A stretch of 64,000 nucleotides of DNA from Candidatus Eisenbacteria bacterium (GCA_026388185.1 JAPLKG010000003.1:101606-165605); one strand, 5' to 3'. Counted from the stretch's first letter, positions 50,642-61,585 are shown. The notes: generated from the letters alone by a model not told the origin. A program made the numbers and translations.

Positions 50642-52163
50642 ATATCTTTCTCATCAGGATCCATCCGTTAGGATCGAGCAGGATATTCACCGGCTTCTCG
50701 GCAGACTTGAATGTGAAACTCATTTCTCGCTGCGACACATTCACCTCTTCTATTCGCAGACCCTTCGAGGTCTCGATCCCTATCTCGATCGGAAGATGAT
50801 AGATGTTTCCCTGTTGCTTGAGGAGCACGACAATCTGATACTCGCCGTTGTTGCGCGCGATCTCGGATCTGAGCGAGATTGTCGGCACGCCCGTCCTTTC
50901 GAGCCACTCCTCTCGCCACCAGCCGAGAGATTGGCCGCATCCTTCTTCCAAAGTCGAGATGAATTCCGACATGGAGAAGGTGTGGAAGCGAAATCTATAG
51001 AACAAGAGCCCCACGGCCTTCTTGAAAGCCTTGTCCCCGACCGAGTGCCTCATCAACCGCATGAGCCACGGATATTTCCCGTGGATAATCTCCTGAGGCG
51101 TGTTCCCTCTGAGTTCGTAGTAGAGCACGTCCTGCTCCGCGGGCAGAGACAGATACTTGTCTCGAAATGATTCGAAAATCCCGGGTATCGGTTTGCCCCG
51201 CGCCTCTTCGTACAGGAATTCCGCATGGTCTCCAAAACCTTCCGTCCACTGAAACGCGCCGGGGCCGCTCCCTCGCGTCGTGTAATCCCACCACAGAAGC
51301 GCCGTCTCGTGAGCGTCGTGTCCCGTGGTTGCGAATTCCTTCTCCAGATACTGCGGGTTGTACCCCACGAAACCGGGAAACGCGCGCCTCGCATTGATGC
51401 CGCTAATCGTGACGAAGGTGAACTGATCGAACGGATAGAGACAGTATGTCTGTGAGTACGAGGATATGATGTCATAGCTCGTCGAGAAAATCTGTTCGGC
51501 GAATCTCTGACTCTCGGGATAGAGAAAGGTCTGCATGTACAAGAATCTGACCTTCTGCTCGGTCATGATCCATCGCGAATCCGCGATCACCGAGAAACAC
51601 ACGGCGGGCGTACTCGTGCGAAAGACGTACTCGACCCTGTCCTTGGTTCTGTGCGTCTTCATGAGCCTTCCCGGGGCGACTGCCTGAAAATGTGAGGGGA
51701 GTATCAGCGTGGTGGTGACGGTTGCCCAATCGTCGAAGTCGATCGGGTAGAAGCGATCCGACCAGAGGAGAAAGAGGCTGGAATCAGCGATTACGTCTCG
51801 ATCTTCGTCGTCACTCTTTCCAAGAACTCCGCTGAGTTCCAGGTTGAGTTGGAGTTGGGTGGAAGGCTTCTCAATGACGAGCGTGACGTATCCGGGACTT
51901 CTTTCCACCATTACCTTGGAGACGTCCGACGTCGCTGTCACCAGGTCATACCGGTCGCTCAGACCGAAGCTGAAAGCCCTGGTGAGCTCCGGATTGGCGA
52001 TCGCCACGCCGGCCTTCAGCAACATGGTCTTGGTATCGAAGTTCGGTTCGATCGTGAGATCGTAGTGCTTGATGTCGTAGGAGTGCTCTTGCCCTGTTGC
52101 GTTCGTGCTCAAACCAATCGAAAAGAGAATCAGGAACATTACAGTCGATATCGTTCGCGCCAT
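50631..52163 (-). CDS. Secreted M1-like protein with a disrupted zinc site
   Basis: The start at ATG 52163 gives a 510-residue protein with a signal peptide (V-M-F-L-I-L-F-S-I-G-L-S-T-N-A-T-G). The fold order matches M1 aminopeptidases: N-terminal beta domain, then a catalytic-like region with H285-E286-T-A-L289 followed by W-W, then E308 in W-T-E-G-F after exactly 18 residues. M1 requires HExxH-x18-E; here the second zinc His is Leu289, so classical zinc binding should fail. H282 just before the motif might compensate. Probably a non-catalytic or altered member. The DUF5661 gene lies 16 nt upstream. Confidence 0.82.
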   Translation of the reverse strand: MARTISTVMFLILFSIGLSTNATGQEHSYDIKHYDLTIEPNFDTKTMLLKAGVAIANPELTRAFSFGLSDRYDLVTATSDVSKVMVERSPGYVTLVIEKPSTQLQLNLELSGVLGKSDDEDRDVIADSSLFLLWSDRFYPIDFDDWATVTTTLILPSHFQAVAPGRLMKTHRTKDRVEYVFRTSTPAVCFSVIADSRWIMTEQKVRFLYMQTFLYPESQRFAEQIFSTSYDIISSYSQTYCLYPFDQFTFVTISGINARRAFPGFVGYNPQYLEKEFATTGHDAHETALLWWDYTTRGSGPGAFQWTEGFGDHAEFLYEEARGKPIPGIFESFRDKYLSLPAEQDVLYYELRGNTPQEIIHGKYPWLMRLMRHSVGDKAFKKAVGLLFYRFRFHTFSMSEFISTLEEGCGQSLGWWREEWLERTGVPTISLRSEIARNNGEYQIVVLLKQQGNIYHLPIEIGIETSKGLRIEEVNVSQREMSFTFKSAEKPVNILLDPNGWILMRKIYDK

Positions 52164-52179
52164 CGTTTTTCCGACCGCC

Positions 52180-52452
52180 CTAGCGTTTACCGTGAAAGCG
52201 CTTGGCTTCTTCTTCCATTGCCTCAAGTCTTGTGTAGTAGTCGGGAAACTCGGTCAGATGCGCAAGTGCGATCTTCCCGGTCACAATCGGATCGTCGTTT
52301 GTCACGTCGGTGAAGGAATCGCGCTTGCCGTGCTCCAGCTCGACCTCGAGGCCCATCCTAAATTGCTCGAGATCGTACTTGTTCCAATCGACTCCGATCT
52401 TATCGCCAATCGTCTTTGCCTCAGCGGCCGTGAAACGTCTGTGATCTGTCAT
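52180..52452 (-). CDS. DUF5661-like small protein
   Basis: ATG 52452 has AAGGAGG at ideal spacing. The product of about 90 residues (T-A-E-A-K-T-I-G-D-K-I-G-V-D-W, then F-R-M-G-L-E-V-E-L-E-H-G) matches what I know as DUF5661, a short soluble protein of unknown function. The core includes the D-P-I-V-T-G-K-I-A-L-A-H-L-x-E-x-P-D-Y-Y-x-R-L motif. It precedes the M1-like gene by 16 nt. Confidence 0.75.
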   Translation of the reverse strand: MTDHRRFTAAEAKTIGDKIGVDWNKYDLEQFRMGLEVELEHGKRDSFTDVTNDDPIVTGKIALAHLTEFPDYYTRLEAMEEEAKRFHGKR

Positions 52453-52537
52453 GACAAGTCCTCCTTGCTGGTAGAGCCTCCTCTCGCCCACCTCGAAGCG
52501 GACCGGTCGGAGGCAATGAGTGCGATTCGATGCGTGA

Positions 52538-53002
52538 TCATATCCACTTCCGCTTTCTCAGGAAGACCGTTTCAAATCCCTCTCTTTCCCACACCATGAT
52601 CCCGAGCCTGTTCTTGGCATGAACCGTCAGCACGGCTTCCTTGATCCCGTGTTTCCTAAACCATGAATACGTCGCGTCCAGCATTCGCTTGGTGATTCCA
52701 CGGTTTCTGTATTTCTCCGCAACAAAGACATCTTCGATGAAACCATACTCTCTCTGCCGGAATATCGGCGGCCTCGAGGCAAGCGTCGCCAGCGCATAGC
52801 CAACGATTCTGTTGTCCTCCTCTGCCACGATGAGGAGTCTCTTCCTCGAGCGCACGCACTTTCCAAGAAACGACGCCAGTCCCTCTCGAGCATTTTCGGT
52901 CAGAGCAAAGACTCCGTCAAAGGCGGCGTGATACCCTTGCATGGTCAAGCTGAGTTCCGTCACCTGTTCGATGTCGGCCGATCTTGCCTTTCTGATCTGC
53001 AT
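52538..53002 (-). CDS. GNAT family N-acetyltransferase
   Basis: The 154-residue product has the GNAT fold: an N-terminal I-R-K-A-R-S-A-D strand, I-V-G-Y-A-L-A-T, acetyl-CoA loop V-A-E-K-Y-R-N-R-G-I-T-K-R-M-L, and the late N-R-L-G-I-M-V-W-E-R-E-G-F. The acyl acceptor is not inferable. It is the first of a possible operon running to the ABC transporter, with an 85-nt gap to the DUF5661 gene. Confidence 0.9.
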   Translation of the reverse strand: MQIRKARSADIEQVTELSLTMQGYHAAFDGVFALTENAREGLASFLGKCVRSRKRLLIVAEEDNRIVGYALATLASRPPIFRQREYGFIEDVFVAEKYRNRGITKRMLDATYSWFRKHGIKEAVLTVHAKNRLGIMVWEREGFETVFLRKRKWI

Positions 53003-53086
53003 CAGCTACCACCTTACTACGTGTGTTCTTTCCAATCGCGGAGCACCCGCGCCTCAGGCGCCGATCCTTACAGATTCTAACAGACA

Positions 53087-53117
53087 GTGAGGCCCGCGCC
53101 AATGGCGCAGGCCTCAC
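53087..53117 (-). terminator. Terminator-like hairpin after groEL
   Basis: GTGAGGCC+GCGCC (53087-53100) pairs with GGCGC+GGCCTCAC (53104-53117) with one internal C/A mismatch and a 3-nt loop. The minus-strand tail TGTCTGTTAG is moderately T-rich. It lies 100 nt beyond the groEL stop. Confidence 0.65.
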
Positions 53118-53216
53118 GCTTCGGTCGTAACGCGCGACGCGGAGTCTCAGCCGACTCGAGGCTGGTGTGTCGCCCCGAACACAAGTCCTGAGATTGCCTC
53201 GCGGGCTCTCCGTTTC

Positions 53217-54878
<1,662 letters not shown>

Positions 54879-54954
54879 CTACGGTTTCTACTGTCCTAAA
54901 CACCTGTCTCAAATGGTGAGTATACCAGACGATCCTGGTACAAGAAACAAGGTT

Positions 54955-55245
54955 CTACTCAGTCAAAACGGCCAGTACGTCGTCCTCGCGCAAGATGATG
55001 TATTCCTTGTTGTCAATCTTGACTTCCGTGCCCGAGTACTTGCCAATCAATATCCTGTCACCCTTCTTGAGCTCCACAGGAATGCGCTTTCCGTCTTCGG
55101 TCATTCTTCCGTGCCCGACCGCGATTACCTTTCCTTCCTGCGGTTTCTCCTTTGCAGTGTCAGGAATGATGATGCCTCCCTTCTTGGCCTCTTTTTCCTC
55201 GAGGCGCTCGACAAGGATTCTGTCCGCCAATGGCGCGACCTTCAT
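54955..55245 (-). CDS. groS: Co-chaperonin GroES
   Basis: ATG 55245 has AAAGGAGT 8 nt upstream. The 96-residue product shows the GroES roof and mobile loop ([16 protein letters not shown]) and the closing [10 protein letters not shown]. It caps GroEL. First gene of the groES-groEL operon. Confidence 0.98.
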   Translation of the reverse strand: MKVAPLADRILVERLEEKEAKKGGIIIPDTAKEKPQEGKVIAVGHGRMTEDGKRIPVELKKGDRILIGKYSGTEVKIDNKEYIILREDDVLAVLTE

Positions 55246-55676
55246 GGTCCACACTCCTTTCTGAAGATTGAGTCATGAGATTCGAAGATGCTTGAGTGGC
55301 AGATCCGGCTGGCCATAAACCAGACAAACCTGCGTTGGATTAATAGACCCGACGAGACTACCGTGGTCAGACAGACCCCGTGAGCCTGCATTGGGCCCGA
55401 TTGTTCGGCAAAACCTGCCCATCACCTCCCCGTAACTGAAAACTTCTAAATCAAGCTCAGTCGTATCAGAGGCGAGCCTGCCGTATAACGCAACTTGCAG
55501 GCCACCACTTCGAGATCGATCGCCGGGACATTATATCACTTCTCGAGGTCTGAATGTTCGGGGGAAATTTGGCCCGGCAATACCCGTGACCGGGGTGCGC
55601 GAATCAGCCAGGACGGCGAATCCGACAAGACGAACGGAATGGACGGGTTCGACGCCCCGAATCGTGTAACCCGGAC
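55246..55676 (-). other. Upstream region of groES
   Basis: 430 bp without a gene. On the minus strand a perfect TATAAT lies at 55530-55535, but no good -35 stands 16-18 bp before it and it would give a UTR of about 280 nt. I looked for the CIRCE inverted repeat and for a sigma32-type promoter and found neither. Confidence 0.45.
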
Positions 55677-57947
55677 TTAGCTCAACCTGATGACGTTCGC
55701 GTCCCAGGTCAGGTGCCTGTCTCCGTGCGTGAATATGATCACTTGCGTGTCTCGTTCGCCAGCCAAATCGGCCAGCAACGCCCTCGCTCTTTCGAGCCTC
55801 TCGTCGTCGAAATTGACGAACGGATCATCAAGAATGAGCGGGAGGCCCTTCTCGCCGGAAAGCTCTTCGATCATTGCGATTCTCATCGAAAAATAGAGTT
55901 GGTCGTGCGCACCAGTGCTTATTTGCTCGGGGGCGATCTCCTTCTCGGCAGAAGTCTCGAGCAAAGGCTCCAACTCCGGAGAAAGTCTCACGGCTTTGTA
56001 GCGCTCTTGCGTTAGCGTTTTGAAGACTTTGGAGATTCGGCCGGCGATCCTTTCAATCGATTCGGCTTGATACTGCGCCACGCACTCCTCGAGGATTTGC
56101 ACCGCGAGCCTGAGGGCGTCTCGCCTCAGGGTGAGTCGGGCGAGGCTCTCTCGGAGCCTCTCTATCTCGTCCTGATAGACCTCGGGTGGACTCACTGGTG
56201 ATGCAGAGACGCGCGCATGTTCAATCCGCGTCTCCGTCAGCTTTCCCTCCAATTCTGCCAATTCTTTCTCGGTGCTTTCGATTTCCGCCTTAGCGCGCGC
56301 CGCCATCACTGCGGCCTTCTCAGAATCATCTTTGAGAGGAAAAAGCTCTTCGTGCTCTTTGAGAAATTGCTCGAGTTTCGCCTCCCCGACCGCCGCATCG
56401 CTCAGGGCGGCGGAGTAGCCATCGCCCCCTGTCCGTTCCCTTGCCCCTGCCTCCACCTCGGCTTCCGCCTTTCGCTCGAGCAATTGCCTCTCGAAATCCT
56501 CGACGGTCTTCTTGGCCTCTCTGAATCTTGCGTATTGCCCCGCAAGCTCCAGCATTCTGAGCGTCCCCACGCGAGCACGAGTTTCTTCGTCAGGAAATGA
56601 GCGGCACACTTCTTCCCTGAGACGAGCTTCCTCTTCTCTGAGGCTCGACAGTCTCTTCCCGGATGCCTCCAGGGACGCTGCGTCCGGCAATTTCCGCCGT
56701 CTTGACCGAGAGAGGAGGTAGAGCCCGATATACACTGCAATCGCAACCGCAGCACCCACGCCAATCGTGAGACCCAACTTCCCGTTCAGGACCCCGACGA
56801 CCAGGGACACGATAAGAATGCCAAGAGAAACTGCGGCGATGGCCCAACCGGGAATCGGTCGAGGCGCGACTCTGGACTGTGCCTCTTTATCCGACAGCTC
56901 CCTTTCCGCCAGGCCGACTTCTCCCTCGACGGAGACCGCCCTGGACAGCGTTGAGGAAATGTCGGTCTCGAGTCTCGCGAACGAGGGGTATTCTTTACAA
57001 AGTTTCTCCCTCGCCCCCTCGCAGGTCTTCTTTACCTTTTCGTAGTCTTCTTTCGCGGATTGTTCGCTCCTGAGTAGCTTCCGCTTCTCTTTGAGTATGT
57101 TTTGGAGCTCGACGAGTCTCCCTATCTTGCTCAGAAACTCTCTCTTCTGAACGCACTTCTCCCTCAGGCCCTTTATCCTCGTCTGAAGCTCCCCGGCCTC
57201 TCCTGCCAGGTTTATGTTCCTGGAAAAGAATCCCTCCGCCGTCTCCAGGTCCGCTTGCGCTTTGTTCAACTTGTCCTGGACTTCCTCGATGGCCCTCATC
57301 TTTCTGCGGGCTACCCTACCCCAGGGATTCTCGGTAGTAAGCTCGTCGAACCTCGCCTTCAGGAGTTCGATCGCGCCATTATAGTCGGTGGAGCCCGCTC
57401 CCGATATGAGTCCCCTGAGCCCGGGAGTGAATTCCGTCTCGAGATGCAGTTGTCGGACGATGGAGGTCTGCCTTGCGAGAGCTCCGTCCGAGAATCCGAA
57501 GAGTTGCCGGAGAAGCTCCAGATACGCTCTTTTCTCGTCGCTCCTGTCACTCCTGGAGCGCGGGCTTGCGTCGCCGGAGAACAGCTCCTTCGAGTTTCCG
57601 TTCTCGGTTCTCGTCACGGTCACCTTGTTCGAGGAGAAGTCCCTGAGGAATCTCACCGTGCCCCCAACCACTCCAAACTCCACCAGGCCCGTGAATCCTC
57701 TGGAGGGAGACCAGGATTGGAAACTCTGCTCCGTGTCCTTTCTCTCGACGCCAAAGACTGTCGCATAGATGGCCTCCACGAGCGTGGACTTGCCGGACTC
57801 GTTGCCTCCATAGACAATGTTCAGGCCTCTCTCCGAGAAGCGTATTGAACGCGGAGACGCGAAGGGGCCGAATCCTTCTATTTCAATTCTCAAGATTCTC
57901 ATTGGCGACGAATTTTCCCTCGGCGTGTGGCGTTGGAACAAGCTCAC
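55677..57947 (-). CDS. YhaN-like SMC/Rad50-type ATPase with two transmembrane helices
   Basis: The 756-residue product has Walker A (G-G-N-E-S-G-K-S-T, 47-55), long coiled-coil arms, a signature-like I-S-T-G-A-H-D-Q-L-Y-F and Walker B (L-I-L-D-D-P-F-V-N-F-D-D). At the centre, where Rad50 has its zinc hook, there are two membrane helices (about 366-388 and 391-412), as in B. subtilis YhaN. The ATPase heads would sit in the cytoplasm on coiled coils anchored in the membrane. The start is GTG 57947, overlapping the exonuclease stop by 4 nt; ATG 57902 (M-R-I-L-R-I-E-I-E-G-F-G) is also likely. It forms a pair with the phosphoesterase upstream. Confidence 0.87.
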   Translation of the reverse strand: MSLFQRHTPRENSSPMRILRIEIEGFGPFASPRSIRFSERGLNIVYGGNESGKSTLVEAIYATVFGVERKDTEQSFQSWSPSRGFTGLVEFGVVGGTVRFLRDFSSNKVTVTRTENGNSKELFSGDASPRSRSDRSDEKRAYLELLRQLFGFSDGALARQTSIVRQLHLETEFTPGLRGLISGAGSTDYNGAIELLKARFDELTTENPWGRVARRKMRAIEEVQDKLNKAQADLETAEGFFSRNINLAGEAGELQTRIKGLREKCVQKREFLSKIGRLVELQNILKEKRKLLRSEQSAKEDYEKVKKTCEGAREKLCKEYPSFARLETDISSTLSRAVSVEGEVGLAERELSDKEAQSRVAPRPIPGWAIAAVSLGILIVSLVVGVLNGKLGLTIGVGAAVAIAVYIGLYLLSRSRRRKLPDAASLEASGKRLSSLREEEARLREEVCRSFPDEETRARVGTLRMLELAGQYARFREAKKTVEDFERQLLERKAEAEVEAGARERTGGDGYSAALSDAAVGEAKLEQFLKEHEELFPLKDDSEKAAVMAARAKAEIESTEKELAELEGKLTETRIEHARVSASPVSPPEVYQDEIERLRESLARLTLRRDALRLAVQILEECVAQYQAESIERIAGRISKVFKTLTQERYKAVRLSPELEPLLETSAEKEIAPEQISTGAHDQLYFSMRIAMIEELSGEKGLPLILDDPFVNFDDERLERARALLADLAGERDTQVIIFTHGDRHLTWDANVIRLS

Positions 57948-59122
57948 TTCTTTGGAGCGTGCTTCACTATCCCCTTTTCTGCGAACGCGCTCAGTCCTTC
58001 CTTCAACGCGAGTTCATAAGTCGCGGGCTCCGGCGTGGCAGCGATTGCTTCTTTGAGCTTCCGCACGAACATCCCTCGGATTGTCCTCTCACCCAGAATC
58101 TCCTCGACGGGAAGTGAAGAGAGCAGGCTGGTGGCGTCATCGATTTCAATGTAGAAAAACTTGCCCGCCAGCGCCCCCGTCAGAAAATCCGATCGTACTA
58201 CGAAGTCCGGACGTCCCGTCACTGTCAGCTTGAGGAGCAGATTTTCATTCCCCAGTGACTCCAACTTCTCGAGCAGCTCCTCCTCGTCCGAGACCGGCTC
58301 AAGATCAAGAGAGAACACTTTCTCCTCCAAGACACGTTTGTTGAACGGGTGCTTCTCCACTCTAACCCGGCCGTCTTCGAAACTTGCCACCACCAGGTAG
58401 CGAGGCCCGTTCTCCCCAAACGCTTTCCCTTCGAGTGTGCCGGGGTAGACCACCTTGGTCTCCGCGCGCCCCCCGCCCTGCGGAGACTCGGAGAAACCAT
58501 GATAGTGCCCGAGGGCGACGTAGTGCATGCCGCTCGAAAGGAGGTCCTCGAGAGCCACTGGAAGGTCCTTGCGCCTCATGTCCCACTCTGGCGAGCCCTT
58601 GAGCGAGGCGTGGGCCACGAAAATCCTGTACCCGTCCTCGGGCAGACTTGCCTTCACGCCCGCCAGAAACTCCGCAACCGTTCTTTTCTCTCCAGGTTCG
58701 TGTGTGAGCCAGTAGAAGTAGAATTTCTCGCCGTTCAGCACGAGCTCAAGCGGTGCGGTAGAAAAGGGCTCTGCCAAAACGTGTACACCTGAGGGAAAAG
58801 ATTCCTTCCTGTAAACGCTCTCGGGAAGCGCAATCGTGTCGTGCGTACCAGGAATGATGAGTGCGGGGATTGAAGCCGTCGACAGCCTACCCAGCTGGGC
58901 CCTCACGAATCCCCTCACCGTCTCGTCGGGCAGGGAACAATCAAAAAGGTCACCCGCTATTATCATGGCTTTGATCGCGTTCTCGGGCTTCAAGGCATAG
59001 TCAACCGCCCTCTGAAAGGCGGACTTGAAGTCCTCAGACCTGGCTCTGGCCTTTTCGGGGCTCAGAAATCCCGGAAGGTAGCCGATGTGGAGATCGGCAA
59101 GATGGAGAATTCTCACGGGCAT
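57944..59122 (-). CDS. SbcD/YhaO-like metallophosphoesterase (Mre11-type nuclease subunit)
   Basis: I choose ATG 59122, giving M-P-V-R-I-L-H-L-A-D-L-H-I-G at the very start, as in the family. The frame extends further upstream, but that part is Arg-rich and overlaps the baeRF gene. The protein of about 392 residues carries the calcineurin-like metal motifs D-L-H (10-12), G-D-L-F-D, G-T-H-D, H-A and G-H-Y-H. It lacks the SbcD-typical long capping domain and is closer to YhaO. Likely a DNA exonuclease/endonuclease driven by the adjacent membrane-anchored ATPase. Confidence 0.88.
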   Translation of the reverse strand: MPVRILHLADLHIGYLPGFLSPEKARARSEDFKSAFQRAVDYALKPENAIKAMIIAGDLFDCSLPDETVRGFVRAQLGRLSTASIPALIIPGTHDTIALPESVYRKESFPSGVHVLAEPFSTAPLELVLNGEKFYFYWLTHEPGEKRTVAEFLAGVKASLPEDGYRIFVAHASLKGSPEWDMRRKDLPVALEDLLSSGMHYVALGHYHGFSESPQGGGRAETKVVYPGTLEGKAFGENGPRYLVVASFEDGRVRVEKHPFNKRVLEEKVFSLDLEPVSDEEELLEKLESLGNENLLLKLTVTGRPDFVVRSDFLTGALAGKFFYIEIDDATSLLSSLPVEEILGERTIRGMFVRKLKEAIAATPEPATYELALKEGLSAFAEKGIVKHAPKK

Positions 59123-59238
59123 AAAGTCGAAGACCCTCCCATTTGATTCTTCGAGAATAACTCCGGCATCGCGATGGAGACAACGGGAAAGCTGCGCGAT
59201 GGGACCGTGTCCTTCAGGGGTATCGTGTGGATTCCTCC

Positions 59239-60378
59239 TTAGAGCGCAAACCTGAGGATTGCTCCTATTCGTCCCTCTGTTTCGAGCGCGGTCGAAACGC
59301 CCACGTGAACAACCTTCCCGTTTTGCCGGAGCGTCTCCCGAATCGCTTCCTCCACGACATCGGCCACGCTCCTGGTCTTTGCCTTGCAGAGAGGGCATTC
59401 TTGCTCATCTATTCCGACGAAGCGACTGTTGTCACAAACCACCCCGTCCGCCACGTAGCCCATCTCGAGAACGAGCGTGTGAACCTGGCTCCTCCGCAAA
59501 GCTCCGAGGGTCGCCCTCAAACCCAGCACTCCCAACCCACCCCCCTTTGCGCTCTCCACGAGCTTGCGCACAAGCTCCACGTCAGAGCGTTCCTCTATCT
59601 CCTTGTCCACTTGCATGGTGCGCTTGAGAGCTTCGTCGAGCGGAATCGAGGCATCCACGCTGATTTTCGCCACCACTCGCTCCTTGAGATAGCTGTGCAA
59701 TAGCCGTTCGAATTCGGGCACGATCTCTGCCTGACCTCCTATGATGAGGCGGTCAAACTTCCTGTTCCGAAGAAACTCGTAGGTGACGTCTGCCACGTTT
59801 TTCAGGTGCCTGTGGACGTGGTCCTCTATGTGTCTCTCGATACGACGCTCTTCGTACCCGCCCCAACCCGAGGCCTTGACCTTGCCGGGGACTTCGTCGA
59901 ATATCTGAGAATGGTCTTCGATCTCACCGAGACACACGGCGAACACGCGCGCCCGCTCTCTATCAACGAGAACCGTGCAGTAGCGTTTGTACTGATCCAA
60001 CAGCATGGTGAAGGGCCTTATGTACGGATCTCTATCTACGATGAGCAGATTAGTGACGGGACCGGGAAGAGGATAGGCATTCCACAGGCCGGAGCCGGAA
60101 GAAGCAAAAATGGCGATTCCTTTTGCTCCTCTTCTGTCCAGTTCGGTCGTGACGTACTTGGAGAGTTTCTCAAAGTCATCCGCGAGCGAGAGCTTCGCTT
60201 CTCTTCCGAAGGAGCTCTTCTCGATCGCATGTTTTCTCTCCTTCATCATTCCCTTGAGAACAATCTCTGCGTCTTTCGTCGTGAACTTGAGCGAGCTCAA
60301 ATCGAGATAGAGGCTTGTCGTTGGAAACTCCTTGCCCGCGCGCTTGAGCAGACTCCAGACTAGTTCATAGCTGATCAT
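59239..60378 (-). CDS. Bacterial eRF1/Vms1-like release-factor-fold protein (baeRF)
   Basis: The 379-residue product matches the bacterial archaeo-eukaryotic release factor family: an N-terminal domain (S-L-Y-L-D-L-S), a middle domain with I-A-I-F-A-S-S-G-S-G-L-W, Y-x-V-L-V-D-R-E-R-A-R-V-F, and a C-terminal L7Ae-like domain including G-G-L-G-V-L-G-L-R-A-T-L-G-A-L and a C-x-x-C zinc knuckle (E-C-P-L-C). Related eukaryotic/archaeal proteins release nascent chains from stalled ribosomes or cleave peptidyl-tRNA; bacterial roles are largely unknown. It is 117 nt from the nuclease/ATPase pair on the same strand. Confidence 0.85.
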   Translation of the reverse strand: MISYELVWSLLKRAGKEFPTTSLYLDLSSLKFTTKDAEIVLKGMMKERKHAIEKSSFGREAKLSLADDFEKLSKYVTTELDRRGAKGIAIFASSGSGLWNAYPLPGPVTNLLIVDRDPYIRPFTMLLDQYKRYCTVLVDRERARVFAVCLGEIEDHSQIFDEVPGKVKASGWGGYEERRIERHIEDHVHRHLKNVADVTYEFLRNRKFDRLIIGGQAEIVPEFERLLHSYLKERVVAKISVDASIPLDEALKRTMQVDKEIEERSDVELVRKLVESAKGGGLGVLGLRATLGALRRSQVHTLVLEMGYVADGVVCDNSRFVGIDEQECPLCKAKTRSVADVVEEAIRETLRQNGKVVHVGVSTALETEGRIGAILRFAL

Positions 60379-60413
60379 ACGATGTACTCCTTAGTGACGT
60401 GGCGCATTACTGT

Positions 60414-61526
60414 TCAATAAGTATCGTCCAGAAGCTGAAGATTGCCGACCCTTACCCTCGTAAGCCCCTGGGCCAGAGCCGCGTTTCTTGCGCGTTCGGC
60501 GTGCCTGCGAGAAGTCGATGGAAGATCGGGAGTCAGAAAATGTGGGTTAAACGCCAACAAAGAATATGGAATGTCGGGATTGAGTTCGGCAATGAACCCT
60601 GCAATGGCCGCCACCTCTTCTTCGTCAACGTATCCCGGCACGAGCAACGTGCTCGCCACGAGGGGCGGAGGGTCGGGCCTCTGTTCGAAGAACGAAGACA
60701 GCGTTCGGAAATTGTGAAGAGTCGTCTTGTTGCTGACGCCACACAGGGCAATGTGGATCCGTTCATTTACGGCCTTGAGGTCGAACTTGACGCATCCTCC
60801 GGTCTTGAGCGAAATCTCCATCATCTTCTTGGCAAGAGAGGGGTGCATCCCGCCGTTTGTCTCCCAGCAAATGCGGAGCATGCGGGGCGTTGGGGAGCCG
60901 CTCGCCTCTTTCATGGCCAGCCTCGAAGCGTGTATGGCGTGCGGGAGTTGGGGCGTCGGGTCTCCTCCGAAAAAACAAATGCAAGACGTCCTGTGATCAA
61001 CGCTGTTGGCGAGGTCTCTGGCCGAGTGAAGCTCGCCGCGGCGACTCTGGAGCCGAAAGTGCCAGTTTTGACAGAAGAGGCAGTCGAAGTTGCAGGCCTC
61101 ATAGAAGACGGCGAGGTTCTTATATCCATACTCGGGACCAGGTGAGTACGAGTAGTCCGGATAGCCCGCTTCGGTTCCGCCGGGACACACCCAGCCGGCC
61201 ACGCAGTTGGTCGGTAGCGAATCAAAATACCACGACACGCAGCCCAGGTTCATCCACTGCCTGACCTTGCCGTCCCTGTTTTCCCGCACTCCACAGTAGC
61301 CGAATGATCCTTTGGCCATCCGGCAATGGTTGGCGCAGAGGCGACACTCCGCGCCATCAGGGTGTCTCGGCGGCTCAGGTTCCAGACCGAAATCGCGCCT
61401 CTTGTGGTGAGCCTCGCGGATGTACTTCTCGCAATCCGGGAATCTCTTGAGGATGCATTTCCGGCAAACGCTTAGAACCTGAGCGACGAGCAGGGAATTT
61501 TCTCCGCAAACTTGACAGGTTGCCAT
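60414..61526 (-). CDS. Radical SAM protein (PflA/AmmeMemoRadiSam-like)
   Basis: ATG 61526 (or 61538) starts a protein of about 370 residues. It has a zinc-ribbon-like N-terminus (C-Q-V-C, C-R-K-C), then C-R-L-C-A-N-H-C, the radical SAM ligands C-N-F-D-C-L-F-C and a glycine motif F-F-G-G-D-P-T-P. The C-x2-C-x3-C N-terminal decoration and G-D-P-T-P/E-T-N-G signatures resemble PflA-type activators of glycyl-radical enzymes and the AmmeMemoRadiSam group. No glycyl-radical enzyme is adjacent. Substrate unknown. It has a possible attenuator immediately upstream. Confidence 0.85.
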   Translation of the reverse strand: MATCQVCGENSLLVAQVLSVCRKCILKRFPDCEKYIREAHHKRRDFGLEPEPPRHPDGAECRLCANHCRMAKGSFGYCGVRENRDGKVRQWMNLGCVSWYFDSLPTNCVAGWVCPGGTEAGYPDYSYSPGPEYGYKNLAVFYEACNFDCLFCQNWHFRLQSRRGELHSARDLANSVDHRTSCICFFGGDPTPQLPHAIHASRLAMKEASGSPTPRMLRICWETNGGMHPSLAKKMMEISLKTGGCVKFDLKAVNERIHIALCGVSNKTTLHNFRTLSSFFEQRPDPPPLVASTLLVPGYVDEEEVAAIAGFIAELNPDIPYSLLAFNPHFLTPDLPSTSRRHAERARNAALAQGLTRVRVGNLQLLDDTY

Positions 61527-61585
61527 GGCCGTCACCATCCTAGCACACGCCGCATTGTCAAGCAACCCGGAGAATCAGAAGGTGT

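Noticed and set aside
55246-55676. CIRCE operator or sigma32 promoter for groES-groEL
   Set aside because: No TTAGCACTC-N9-GAGTGCTAA-like inverted repeat and no sigma32-type pair could be found.
55600-55680. tRNA-like T-arm (GGGTTCGACGCCCC)
   Set aside because: Stem does not pair over 5 bp and no acceptor, D or anticodon arms can be built around it.
59123-59398. N-terminal extension of the SbcD-like gene
   Set aside because: Arg-rich, overlaps the end of the baeRF gene, and the family normally starts at the R-I-L-H-L-A-D-L-H strand.
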